Shown: positions 8,901 to 16,625 of the stretch, in pieces
How the letters are laid out: each line of letters opens with the position of its first letter
Numbering within the stretch: position 1 is the stretch's first letter
DNA from: Tetmemena sp. SeJ-2015
Lineage: Eukaryota > Ciliophora > Spirotrichea > Sporadotrichida > Oxytrichidae
Assembly: GCA_027382625.1 (NCBI GenBank)
Contig: JAJKFJ010007293.1
Coordinates: 1-16,625 of the forward strand
Direction: 5' to 3'
DNA: 16,625 nt
Translations under genes and position numbers: made by a program
Notes under the pieces: generated by a model
What the model saw: the letters and a program-made list of their open reading frames with translations, nothing else
The model's database searches: none
What the model was told of the DNA's origin: nothing

Positions 8901-9790
8901 GGATAGCTAATGAATGAGTCTTCGTTTAAAATATAGTTGAATTGTGAATAAATAATATAAAGATTTAGTGAGCTCTTAATAGGTTGTGGTGCTTATATTT
9001 CAACAAGGATTTAGAAATCAGTGTTCTTAGTTGACCACTCGTCATTTAAAGTAGCTACAGAGGTCAGCACATGAACTCCTCTCAATGAGTCATCCTCCGC
9101 TTAGATTTTAAAAATCATGCTTGGGCCAGCTGTTAAAAATATTAATTGAAGTGACGAAACTGGGAGGACTTGAAGTTCCATCAGCGAGGACTGAGTAGGT
9201 AAAAGTATTTCCACAATTATTAGAGTAGGAGAAATATTATGAGTAGTCAAAGGTTACTAACTTTGATTAAAGGGAGTAGTAAAAGAGTGGAGTGGACTTT
9301 TTGGTAGCTGTGATTGTAGGCTTGCATTTTATAGTTACAGTGAAAGAGAAGGAATATTTTTCAGTTGTGCTTATTGGGTTGGTAAATTTTAAAGTGACTG
9401 TGTAAACTCCTTGGGATTAATAGGTTGAAGAGCTAACTACCACTTTCTTAAAAATAGATAGAGAGGGAGCTTATAAATCTTGTTGGTAGTATCCAGACTA
9501 ATTAAATAAGAATTGCGGTAGAAGGAGTTACTGCTGGTGAAACTGACATTGTAATTGTGTGTGCAGAGCAAGATGGCTTGTCAACAGTATATGATGAATA
9601 GCTTATATCTTTTGCAGTAGCATTAAAATAAATATTTGGAAATTCGATTATCAATTTATCAATACTCAATATAAAGTTGGAGATATATTTTAATCTGGCA
9701 AAATTGATTTAAGTCCTAATTCTTTATTAAAAACACCCAAATAGTCTGTAAAATTCAACAGTCTTTTTGGCAAGAATTATTTGGTTTATT
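5965..9790 (-). CDS. Large surface membrane protein, C-terminal half: cadherin-like extracellular region, multi-TM domain, acidic tail
   Basis: Read on the minus strand from 9790 down. Extracellular blocks recur: YTVDKPSC, SQGVYTVTLKF, CGNTFTYSVLADGTSSPPSF, FKIQAEDDSLRGVHVL and YSVPQIIYPQPSQI. They resemble cadherin/dystroglycan-like domains of large ciliate surface proteins. A membrane domain follows: TYVFGVILEALL, SAWGALMSLQLAISLPLIN, VASVLIAALIILYPLFL, FGTLFENHF...FVRRLAFGLFLNLPWLP, NKPYLFKVEHKLSLLNEVCY and AVVALTVSINFGVINI. RRL...PY....NE is typical of uncharacterised polytopic ciliate proteins. The tail is K/E-rich (IIKEKRPTNVINKN, TDEDTEQRLQEDE). TAA/TAG read as Gln. Several frame changes resolve as IESs or an intron; edges near 6060-6120, 6872-6906, 8000-8110 and 9480-9500 are unresolved. 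The stop is probably the TGA whose complement is at 5965-5967. Molecular function unknown. Confidence 0.75.
6383..6424 (-). other. IES in the large minus-strand gene, pointer ATTA, 38 bp
   Basis: TAAT on the plus strand at 6383-6386 and 6421-6424. Removal joins IDELKRYI to RLYRERKRMVELSQ. Confidence 0.75.
6723..6773 (-). other. IES in the large minus-strand gene, pointer TTAAA, 46 bp
   Basis: TTTAA (plus strand) at 6723-6727 and 6769-6773. Removal makes one TM of two frames: FVRRLAFGLFLNLPWLPFQL. Confidence 0.8.
6872..6906 (-). other. Unresolved IES between SNKIL and FGTLFE
   Basis: Two in-frame TGA codons lie between good coding blocks, and a removal in multiples of three is needed. Candidate 2 bp pointers are GA (21 bp) or CC (33 bp); neither is decisive. 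Confidence 0.5.
6992..7014 (-). other. Short IES, pointer ATTCTTA, 16 bp
   Basis: TAAGAAT (plus strand) at 6992-6998 and 7008-7014. Removal links the TM LIILYPLFLMQTIL to NYSNINLQNIFLEFSNESAT in frame. Confidence 0.6.
7664..7697 (-). other. Spliceosomal intron in the large gene, 34 nt
   Basis: Minus-strand GTAAGT donor ending at plus position 7697 and ATAG acceptor at 7664. Removal joins EAVVLGFFV to RKNIYSAWGALMSLQ. A tempting 7 bp repeat (TAAGTTT, 19 bp apart) leaves a TGA. Confidence 0.75.
7778..7804 (-). other. Candidate IES, pointer ATTTAT, 21 bp
   Basis: ATAAAT (plus strand) at 7778-7783 and 7799-7804. Removal is frame-neutral and gives SIHFNIYQTYVFGVILEALL. Confidence 0.5.
7996..8014. 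repeat. Short ATA/ATT trinucleotide run
   Basis: AAT units repeat just upstream (in gene direction) of a minus-strand TTTATTCAG that looks like a splice acceptor before DKIRVEIVRHTPEETR. It probably sits in an intron or IES. Confidence 0.5.
8697..8710 (-). other. Very short IES, pointer AAT, 11 bp
   Basis: ATT (plus strand) at 8697-8699 and 8708-8710. Removal converts two broken frames into LEIRPNKNQTGLYKLSIQL. A 17 bp alternative using the neighbouring AAT is also in phase. Confidence 0.65.
9108..9140 (-). other. IES, pointer ATTTTTAA, 25 bp
   Basis: Exact 8 bp repeat (plus strand TTAAAAAT) at 9108-9115 and 9133-9140. Removal joins PPSFVTSINIF to KIQAEDDSLRGVHVL, restoring a cadherin-like repeat. 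Confidence 0.85.
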
Positions 9791-10830
9791 GCTATTTTTA
9801 AAATTATTGGCATCTTTGATATTTATTATAGCGTTTAAAACATAAACATACTTTTATCGCAAACTTTATTTCAAAATAGAAATTTATAAAATTATTGAGG
9901 TAATTAATTGATTTTAAATTGTATACTTGATTTGAATTTAAAGCATAGACGAAATAAGTTTCAGATTAGATTGGGGTTGGAAAAGTTACCTATAAAAATA
10001 TAGATTTTAAATAATAGGAAGATTTATTCAAGCTAGCAACAGGAAGGGTGATAAAGAAATGTTTGGCATTCTCTCACATGCAAGTAAGACTTTAAAAATT
10101 TATCTAATTTAAATTATTTCACTCAAAGCCAAGCTTGCAATGAGTAGAATTATGGCTGATTAAAAAATTTTCATTTCAAGGAATAAATCTTAATAAATGG
10201 AGTTTGATTCACGAGCAATAGATTGAGTAGAAAATTCCTTTAAAATTAATGGCCTGCAATTGTTTGATAAAAGCTTATTAAAATTGCTTGGACTTGAAAA
10301 TCTCAAGATTTAGATTGAGACGGGATTAAGCATAATAAATTTGGCCTCATTCTCTATTCATCTTAAGTTCAGAGTAGAGGTTTGCGAGCCTTTATATTTT
10401 TAAAAAAAAAAACCTATTTGAGTCTATACATACTACTTACCTAATTAATTATTTATGGCTTTAAAATGTCATATTATTAATTTAAATTATTCTTTTAGAT
10501 TGAACAACTAAAAATAATTTAATTGTTATAATTAGGAGAGCAATCTTAGATGGTTATAAACAGCAAGAGATTTTTGGAAGAACCATCAACAAATACTTAA
10601 ATTTAATACAGCATTAAACTCCAAACACTTAATTTTAACTCATATAATAATTAATTGTGCATTTAATTTAATAACTTAAAGTAATATAATAATTTTAAAG
10701 GTCTATATAGTTATTTATTGTTACTTAAAATCATAATAAATTAATAATTTGGGTTATAAAGATATTAATATAACCCATTTGATAGACTATTTAATGATAT
10801 AGAAAATATATATTTAGATATGTTGATTGA
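9791..10830. other. AT-rich region with possible short minus-strand MDSs
   Basis: Mostly germline-looking AT-rich DNA. The minus strand at about 10530-10600 reads VFVDGSSKNLLLFITIQDCS, and about 10215-10350 has a TGA-free stretch (YYAQSRLNLNLEIFKSKQ). Both could be MDSs linking the flanking blocks of the large gene, but no pointers were established. An A-run lies at about 10401-10411. Confidence 0.3.
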
Positions 10831-11440
10831 TAGATACCATGTCATTGGAGGAAGCTACTAAACTAGATTGTGCTGCATAGAGATAAGGAGTTGTGACTAT
10901 ATCATAGATATTAAGTCCTATTTGTGTGCTGATAGTGTAAGTTCTAGATTTGTCAGAGCAAATTTCATCTCCTGTAAAAAGCGAGTCCAATTAGGGTGTA
11001 TCTTTTACTCTTTTTTTTCCTTCTAAATAACTGAAAATATTCGAGGTATATTTATTAACATAAATTAGGATTTTAGCAAATCCTTAATAAAGCTTGGACA
11101 AAATTAATAAATGTTAAGTTAAGAACCCAATGTCCAAATTGAGATTAAAATCTCCACTAAACTTGCTATGAGTGGGCACAAAATAAGATGGTTCTCCATT
11201 TATTGTAGAAGCAGTAAAAGTCTGAGTGGTGCAACCTACCGCTGCCTAAGAAGGCAGCAAATCGGTGCGAGCAGTTGAGTTCATAACCGAGAAAAGATAT
11301 ATCACTTTATATTTATTATAAAAGAACTGGTGTTGCGCTAAACCCATAGGCCTAAGTAGTTAGTTGAGAGTTTACGACATAAAAATTAATGGAGTTGTAA
11401 CTCGAAATAGAAATTATAGTCAATTAAACAAAAATATTTT
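10830..11440 (-). CDS. Extracellular segment of the large minus-strand gene (MDS group)
   Basis: Two IES removals give one minus-strand frame: SSYNSINFYVVNSQLTTQAY, GFSATPVLFSVMNSTARTDL, LPSQAAVGCTTQTFTASTIN, GEPSYFVPTHSKFSGDFNLN, LDSLFTGDEICSDKSRTYTI, GLNIYDIVTTPYLYAAQSSL. The S/T-, N- and Cys-containing composition matches the extracellular part downstream. The strand and order are right for it to precede the 5965-9790 block. I infer it is the same gene. The left edge near 10830 and the right edge near 11440 run into AT-rich DNA. Confidence 0.65.
10985..11137 (-). other. IES, pointer TTGGAC, 147 bp
   Basis: GTCCAA (plus strand) at 10985-10990 and 11132-11137. Removal is in frame and joins SGDFNLNLD to SLFTGDEICSDK. 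The insert is strongly AT-rich. Confidence 0.8.
11292..11325 (-). other. IES, pointer TCTTTT, 28 bp
   Basis: AAAAGA (plus strand) at 11292-11297 and 11320-11325. Removal links YGFSATPVLF to SVMNSTARTDLLPSQ with the correct frame change. Confidence 0.8.
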
Positions 11441-12030
11441 GATAAATATTCTCAAGAATAAAAAATGATTTTGTTTCTTCAAAATAATCCTTCAAATAAA
11501 AGAAATTTGGGAATAAATAAATTCTAAAAATTTTATTGCTAATTTGTTACAATTTTATATTAATTATGATAAATAGTGATTGAGGTCACTACGGGAGCAA
11601 CTTGATAAAGATTATGCATAATTTAGGGAATTTTAAAACTATAAAATTTATATAGCTTGAATAATTTCCAAAATGCATTAAGTCTTTATAAGCTTCAATT
11701 CTCATTTATTTATTGTAGTTTACATAGCCTTTTTTTTTAAAAAAAATTTATCTATTTTGGGAAAATTATACATATTTTATGAAATTAAAATTAAAAAAAA
11801 TTAGTCTTAAATTATATCGAAAAAGTTTACGTACAAGACTCGTCACTCTTAATTTATTAAATCTAAAAATTTTATTTGAAAATAATAAAAATGATTTATG
11901 ATTATTCTAAAATACTAACAGACTTAATTAAAGAGAAAGATATTGGAACTATGATAACAAAAATTATAAGATAAAATTTTCAAAAATTAATAACCTTCAA
12001 AATGTATTAGAATTTTGAGGTAAAAAATAG
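11441..12030. other. AT-rich germline spacer
   Basis: No supportable gene. It contains a T8/A9 palindromic run at about 11731-11746 and many homopolymers. Probably a long IES inside the large minus-strand gene. Confidence 0.4.
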
Positions 12031-12189
12031 ATATAAATTACTACTCTTAGAGCTTGCTAGAAATGCAGCTATCTTAGTTGTAGAAAGGGGCACAAATAAA
12101 TAAAATGAACCTCCGAATAGTCCTTCAAAAGTTGGCAAAATATGATTTATTAATTTAAATATGTGCTCGAAATATTTGCTAAACTCCAT
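12030..12189 (-). CDS. Possible propeller-like MDS of the large minus-strand gene
   Basis: The minus strand reads FEGLFGGSFYLFVPLSTTKI then AAFLASSKSSNLYLF. Its GGS motif and following AAFLA strand resemble seven-bladed propeller repeats found N-terminal to cadherin-like regions in ciliate surface proteins. The plus strand is also open here, so strand is not certain. Edges undefined. Confidence 0.4.
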
Positions 12190-12392
12190 AAAATGAAAGT
12201 TTATTGACTGTTTATTGCGCTTAAATATAATAACTAATTAGGAAGATCCAATATTGTAGTTTCTGATGATATAAGAATCATATATTTATATTATGATAAA
12301 AAAATGTTTATCTAAATAAGATCACCGTTTTGAATTTAATCATAAGATTTATTTTTAAAAGCCATTTAAATAATCAGAAATCTCTTCCATGA

Positions 12393-13836
12393 TTGTAGTA
12401 AATTAAATTTTATCTTCAGTAAGAACGAAACTTATAAACATTTAAAGAAGATTTATTATAATAGAAGTAAATTAAAATTTTGAATCGACTTGCAAGCTCA
12501 TTTCCACCATGGCTGTATAAAACTCTGTAGAGCTTTTGTATCTTGCATCTGTACATTTAATAATAAAATTGTCTCATATAGCCAGTTTGTTCAAAATTCA
12601 TTTAGAAACTGATTAAATATTGGTCAAATAGGAATAAGTTATTTAGGAAATAGCATTCTCAAATTCAAAGTGATTTAAATATACTATTTTAGTTTATTTA
12701 AATTTCATACTTTAATTTTAAAATAATTTTAATGAAAATGGGTTTTGACGCAATTGAATTGTCACAACAGCTACACTCAAGAAATGATGAAGCCTTTCTA
12801 CATTTGTGGAAATACTAAAAGCAAATATAAACAATGTTTGCAAAATTATCAGCAAAGGTAGCACAAAATATTTATGACTATTTTAACTAGTGATATAGTA
12901 GAGTGAATGTATACAGGAATAAATATCAAGAAAATTTTAATGCAAGTGTTCGAAGGAGATTGATGAAATTACTTAAGCACTCAAAATATAAATTAAAAGC
13001 AGAAGATGTCATTTAGCAGTACTCAAATACTTTTCAGGTGTCTTTAAACTGTGACAATAAATATATTTAGAAAATATATTGCTCGATAACCTAATGCTAT
13101 CTTCGCCATAATTATAACTAAATTAATTTATTATATCTATATTTGCTAATATAGTAATTTTTAAAACAAATCTCTACTATTTTTGCTTTTCATTTATATT
13201 TTAGAGATAAAGATGATCATAGTTAATATAATTTATTGATTACATTAGTTGACAAGTCAAAAGTAATCATGAAATGCTGTGTTCTATAGTTAGATGACGA
13301 TCCTCCATATTCTATAATTTTATTTTCTCGAAAACCACACCCAATAATTGTCTAAACTCCCGTTTAAGGCAAACCTACATCTAAAAAATATTTTATAGCT
13401 TCATCAAATTTAAAAAAACCCTAAGCGTACAATTTTTATTCTTTTCATTCCTAAATTTAGTTTTTTTGGTAATTTATTTTTTTAAAAATCAATTGAATTC
13501 CTAAAATATTTAATTAGATTATCAAAGAAACGCGATGTTGCCGTTTTTAACTTAAAAAGTTTACAAAAATAAATATAATAAAAATTATAGCATAAATTTA
13601 AGTTGTCTAATATATATTGAATAATAATCTATGGCGCTAAAGTTTCCCCTAGAGGGTGCTAAAAATTAATTATTTTTGTACTGAAGGATAGTCTTACTAT
13701 AGTCTGAATGTTGCTATCTCAGTAAAAATAAGTATTCGATGCAAACTTTAAAAATAATACTTTTAATTAAAACACTAAATTTTTTCAAAGCTTATTAGGA
13801 AATAATTTTAATTATTATTAAGAATTATTTTTTAAT
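12393..13836 (+). CDS. Unassigned long plus-strand open frame with a single TGA
   Basis: Frame starting at positions divisible by three is TGA-free from about 12393 to 12890 and again from 12894 to about 13833. The only TGA (12891) can be removed by a TAT repeat (12879-12881/12894-12896, 15 bp). The best stretch begins ATG 12732 and includes ELSQQLHSRNDEAFLHLWKY, NASVRRRLMKLLKHSKYKLK and AEDVIQQYSN. Composition is I/K/N/Q-rich as expected from AT-rich DNA, and no domain is recognised. It could be a germline-limited gene or chance. It overlaps antisense to proposed MDSs of the large gene, and both cannot easily be right throughout. Confidence 0.3.
12475..12590 (-). CDS. Possible MDS of the large minus-strand gene
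   Basis: The minus strand reads KCTDARYKSSTEFYTAMVEM then SLQVDSKF with balanced codon use inside AT-rich surroundings. The opposite strand belongs to a long TGA-free plus frame, so the assignment competes with that one. Confidence 0.3.
13200..13430 (-). CDS. Propeller-like MDS of the large minus-strand gene
   Basis: The minus strand reads LDVGLPQTGVQTIIGCGFRE, then NKIIEYGGSSSNYRTQHFMI, then TFDLSTN. The pattern 'strand - GGSS - polar - FMITFD' resembles propeller blades of ciliate surface proteins and fits the strand and order of the large gene. Neither edge is mapped. The plus strand is open too (see the overlapping frame). Confidence 0.45.
13620..13745 (-). other. Higher-GC patch, possible minus-strand MDS
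   Basis: Stands out from its AT-rich surroundings. The minus strand is open (FLAPSRGNFSAIDYY in one frame, ATFRLQQDYPSVQK in another), but I cannot choose a frame. Confidence 0.25.
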
Positions 13837-14415
13837 GAATTTTGCTTAAGATTATTTTAATTGTGTGCAAAGGATATTCTGTGGATTGATTAGAATGAGG
13901 TGTTATTTGTGAATATAAATTAGCTAGCCACATAGAACTCATCACTTATTTAGATAATTATAATATTAATTTTGATAAAAAAATAAAGTAGAAAAGGAAG
14001 AGAATAAGGAACAAAGGCTTTGATCAAGGTTTCTTAATATTTTAATTATAAGTTTTTAGAATAAAAATACCAGAATTAACTAAACTGAATAATGCTTTAA
14101 TATATTTTAATTTTTTTGGCTTGATATTGCAGATTTTTTTATTTAAGGCCTACTGTGTGAATTATTTACTAGAAAGAGGATTTAAATGACGAAAAAATTC
14201 AAATATTCTACTCTAAAATATTGAGAAATTAAAAAAGGTATGAACATATAGCTTATTTTTACCCTCAATAGGGTTAATTTTAAAAATGTCTGATAAATTT
14301 ATACATTCAAAGTAATATTAGAATTAATATTTTAAAATATAATTAAATTAGAAATTAAAGGAATAAATATATTTAAATCATCATTAAATTAGAAAGTTAA
14401 AATTTATAATGCAAT
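13746..14415. other. AT-rich germline spacer
   Basis: No supportable gene, repeat family or RNA seen. Probably IES or germline-limited DNA. Confidence 0.4.
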
Positions 14416-14419
14416 ATCC

Positions 14420-14690
14420 GCTAACAGGTAGAAGCTAGATCTAGATGAAAATTTGAGCAAATTCTTTGCATTGTGAGCGGCAACTACTCTAAGGGATTTA
14501 ATTTGATAACTTTGAAGTAAATGAAAGAGAATTATGAATGAAGAGTGAGTAAATTATGGTCACCTAGAAGTTGAGAACAAGAATAAATCTTGCGGCAAAA
14601 TAGGGTCGGCGAGGACTTATACTAAATAACGCATCTCCTGATAAAGTAGCAGCAAGGGGAGTAATTAATTTTGCTTAAATCATATAAAGA
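14420..14690 (-). CDS. Possible extracellular MDS of the large minus-strand gene
   Basis: Base composition rises here. The minus strand reads KLITPLAATLSGDALFSISP then RRPYFAARFILVLNFQ; a second frame reads YLVQVLADPILPQDLFLF. Order and strand fit the large gene, but frame and edges are unresolved. Confidence 0.35.
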
Positions 14691-14889
14691 GCCCTTTCTA
14701 TCCAAAAATTATTATGTAATGTGATGCTTTAGTCTCACGGTAAAATATTTTAGATGTAAAAAGTGGCGATTTTCAGCATTAATTTATTTGAAGATGCCAT
14801 CTCATACTTTAGACTTCACAAATCTAATTGTTAGCCCTAGATTTGGATATCTAAAAATATTTTTACAATTTCAAGTGGAACATTTTTTA

Positions 14890-15365
14890 CCTTCTACTGG
14901 ATTTACATAAAGAAGGGCTGGGACTTGCATTTTACTATAGACTTTAGGCATTATGCTTTTATGTATTGGCGAATGCGCAAATTAATTTTATGTTTTTGCT
15001 TAGGTCTTGATGGTCGGGGGTACTCCATTATTTACTCCTCTAATTCCTTAAATCTTAATTTAATCATCAGTCTAAGTACCCTTTACAACCAAATTAATAT
15101 TTATAACTGCGTAGCCATAAGAAGATTGAGCTCCCAAAATTTAAATTTATCCCAAGGCAGAATTCGCGCCAACAAAATAAAAATTAACAAACCCTCCAGT
15201 AGATGCCGTGGTTGCAATCTTATTAAAAATTTTTAAATTGATATTCTCTATTTCTTATTTTTTGAAGCTTGGGTGTGAATTTGATGATGGCGAGATATGC
15301 ATCAGGGCTTTTATAATAAAATGCTCCTACGATGTAGCCACTTAAAATATAATATTTCAATGATT
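14890..15365 (-). CDS. N-terminal propeller-like MDSs of the large minus-strand gene
   Basis: The minus strand reads SGYIVGAFYYKSPDAYLAII KFTPKL, then after an IES KIATTASTGGFVNFYFVGAN and SALGQIQILGAQSSYGYAVI. The form 'GY..GA....DAYLAII' followed by 'F.F.GA.....YGYAVIN' matches two blades of SBBP-like propellers, which precede cadherin-like domains in ciliate surface proteins. Below about 15080 the frame becomes uncertain (LVVKGTQTDDQIKIQG, then three competing frames), so another IES lies there. The gene start is not identified; more N-terminal MDSs may lie beyond 15365 or outside the window. Confidence 0.55.
15221..15252 (-). other. IES, pointer AATA, 28 bp
   Basis: TATT (plus strand) at 15221-15224 and 15249-15252. 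Removal joins KFTPKLQKIRN to KIATTASTGGFVNF in phase. A longer repeat, AATAAGA (35 bp apart), gives the wrong frame. Confidence 0.65.
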
Positions 15366-16165
15366 AGTTTTAACTTGAATCAAAGTGAACAAAGTTCTGA
15401 TGCTTAAATATATTAAATTGCTGTTATAAGATATGTTATTTTGTTAATTTTTAAATTATTTTATAAGTATTTTTAAAGTAAAGAAAATATTAGGAATGTA
15501 AATTAATAATATATTTTCAAAACCAGCACTTATTGTACTGATTAAGAAAACGTACTATCATCCAATATAAAAGTATTTTTAAAGTTTTGATACTGACTTA
15601 ATGTTCTTATTTTGTAATTCCATTTTAATACTATAATTTGATCTTCTTTCAAGTATAAAATTCAAAAATAACTAGGCGAAAATATAAACTATTGATAATA
15701 AGTTAAATATATTTTCTTAAAAATAAAAATATTTCCTCTCCTTATTAATTTAAAAATCAATTTCATTGAATAAAATTAGCCTTTCTTAGTTTAATTCTTG
15801 ATTATAAAGCAAAATTCATTATTTGATGCTAACCTGTAAAATGGACACTTTTAACATATTCCTTAGGCCTTAAATTTAAATATTGCAAATTATCATCAAC
15901 AATTCCTTGGCTCTAAAAAGATAATTGAATTAACCTATCTTCCTTAATTTATTTTTGAATATATATTATTCCAATTATTAACTTGAATAAACTCTGAAAT
16001 TATGATCTTTAAATTAAGGCTTTTGGAATTTATTTGGCAGATTTCTTCTTGATTTAGAAATATAGATAGGAATTTAATAGTTTAGAGGTGGTGGTAGAAA
16101 GCTAAATCCAACGTCTGTAGATTTGAGAAGTGCTAGTTCTGCTTTATTATTAAATTTAATAGATT
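15366..16165. other. AT-rich intergenic or germline-limited DNA
   Basis: No gene recognised. Two divergent genes (large gene to the left on minus, GNAT gene to the right on plus) should have their 5' chromosome ends here. The patch at 16080-16140 is richer in G+C and open on both strands (RGGGRKLNPTSVDLRSAS on plus), possibly leader or first MDS of the GNAT gene. Confidence 0.4.
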
Positions 16166-16169
16166 AGAA

Positions 16170-16625
16170 ATGAAAGAATTAGATGAAGCACAGATGACAT
16201 TGTTCTAAACATCGAACTCCTTCCTCTCTCGCTCTAAATTCCTAGGTCACAACAAGGACCCAAGTTACTTCTTTATAAAATGAGGATACAGGATGGGAGG
16301 TCAAGATATCTTCCAACCGCTCACAACTATGCATGAGTGCTTACTGATCAAGGTGAATACGAAAATATGAGCGAGGCTAACTTGTCCAAATGGTACATTA
16401 CTTTCAAAATAGTCAAGGGCAAGCCTTTTTTGAAAATGATGGTATTTGCAGCTGCCTTTTACATTGAAGAGCTGGCCTAGGACCTCAACTGTTATATACT
16501 TCACATGGCCACATTAGAAAGCTAGAGGAGGAAAGGCTACGCCAAAACTTTCTTGGCTGATCTTGAACTCTATCTTAAGCAGCAAGAATATGCGAAATAT
16601 AAATGTCTAGCTATGTTTTGCGGAG
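16170..16625 (+). CDS. GNAT-family N-acetyltransferase-like protein, 3' partial
   Basis: Acetyl-CoA-dependent acyl transfer is inferred from the fold signature. From about 16340 the plus strand reads LTDQGEYENMSEANLSKWYI, FKIVKGKPFLKMMVFAAAFY, LNCYILHMATLESQRRKGYA and KTFLADLELYLKQQEYAKYK. The RRKGYA loop after a beta-strand and before a helix is the acetyl-CoA pyrophosphate-binding motif (R/Q-x-x-G-x-G/A). Upstream, ATG 16170 opens MKELDEAQMTLFQTSNSFLS and GHNKDPSYFFIK in another frame, broken by TGA 16281; a TGA at 16334 also interrupts the downstream frame. At least one, probably two, IESs or introns lie between 16250 and 16370, not resolved. The window ends inside the domain; substrate unknown. 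Confidence 0.6.

Noticed and set aside
14925..15236. Plus-strand open frame of 103 codons
   Set aside because: The minus strand encodes two propeller-like blades joined across a pointer-flanked insert; the plus frame has no recognisable features.
16367..16370. ATGA start/stop overlap suggesting a bacterial operon
   Set aside because: In-frame TAA/TAG, short GT-AG introns and pointer-flanked inserts show a ciliate, so the overlap is coincidental.
1..16625. Paramecium/Tetrahymena origin
   Set aside because: Insert boundaries are varied 3-8 bp pointers rather than invariant TA, and insert density within genes fits spirotrich germline DNA.
1..16625. Scrambled (permuted or inverted) MDS order
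   Set aside because: All resolved junctions join neighbouring segments in order on one strand; unresolved edges in 9.8-15.2 kb could still hide scrambling but nothing supports it.
1..16625. Transposons (including telomere-bearing elements), telomere repeats, CRISPR arrays
   Set aside because: No transposase-like frame, no C4A4/G4T4 repeat and no spaced repeats were seen.

Overview
The window looks like germline (micronuclear) DNA of a spirotrich ciliate of the Oxytricha/Stylonychia type. Three observations support this. (1) Convincing reading frames run straight through many in-frame TAA and TAG codons and end only at TGA, so TAA/TAG behave as glutamine. (2) The frames are repeatedly broken by short AT-rich inserts lacking GT...AG ends. 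Each insert is flanked by a 3-8 bp direct repeat, and removing the insert plus one repeat copy restores frame and conserved protein motifs. That is the signature of internal eliminated sequences (IESs) with pointers between macronuclear-destined segments (MDSs). (3) Coding blocks are visibly richer in G+C than the AT-rich DNA between them. The pointers are not TA, which argues against Paramecium-type IESs, and no C4A4 telomere repeat is present. The organism name is inference.

Layout. 3-4508 (+): an OSCA/CSC1/TMEM63-like 'DUF221' channel gene lacking its 5' end, with 13 candidate IESs and four GT-AG introns of 30-33 nt. All proposed removals together leave one continuous frame of 1232 codons from base 3 to the TGA at 4506-4508. 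4592-5534 (+): a longin-type R-SNARE only 83 bp downstream, probably on the same somatic chromosome. 5535-5964: AT-rich, no gene seen. About 15365 down to 5965 (-): MDSs of a very large surface membrane protein, in consistent N-to-C order. They read as propeller-like repeats (about 15.4-12.0 kb), cadherin-like extracellular domains (about 11.4-8.1 kb), then a multi-TM domain and acidic cytosolic tail (about 8.0-6.0 kb). The 6.1-9.7 kb part is dense with MDSs; the N-terminal part is scattered in long AT-rich DNA. About 15.4-16.1 kb: AT-rich, nothing recognised. 16170-16625 (+): start of a GNAT-fold acetyltransferase gene, cut by the window end.

Most other open frames are antisense shadows, which stay open easily when only TGA stops translation. 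One plus-strand frame (about 12393-13836) is unusually long and may be a separate germline gene. No tRNA, rRNA, CRISPR, transposase or telomere was recognised. Coordinates of unresolved MDS edges are approximate; all pointers were found by eye.
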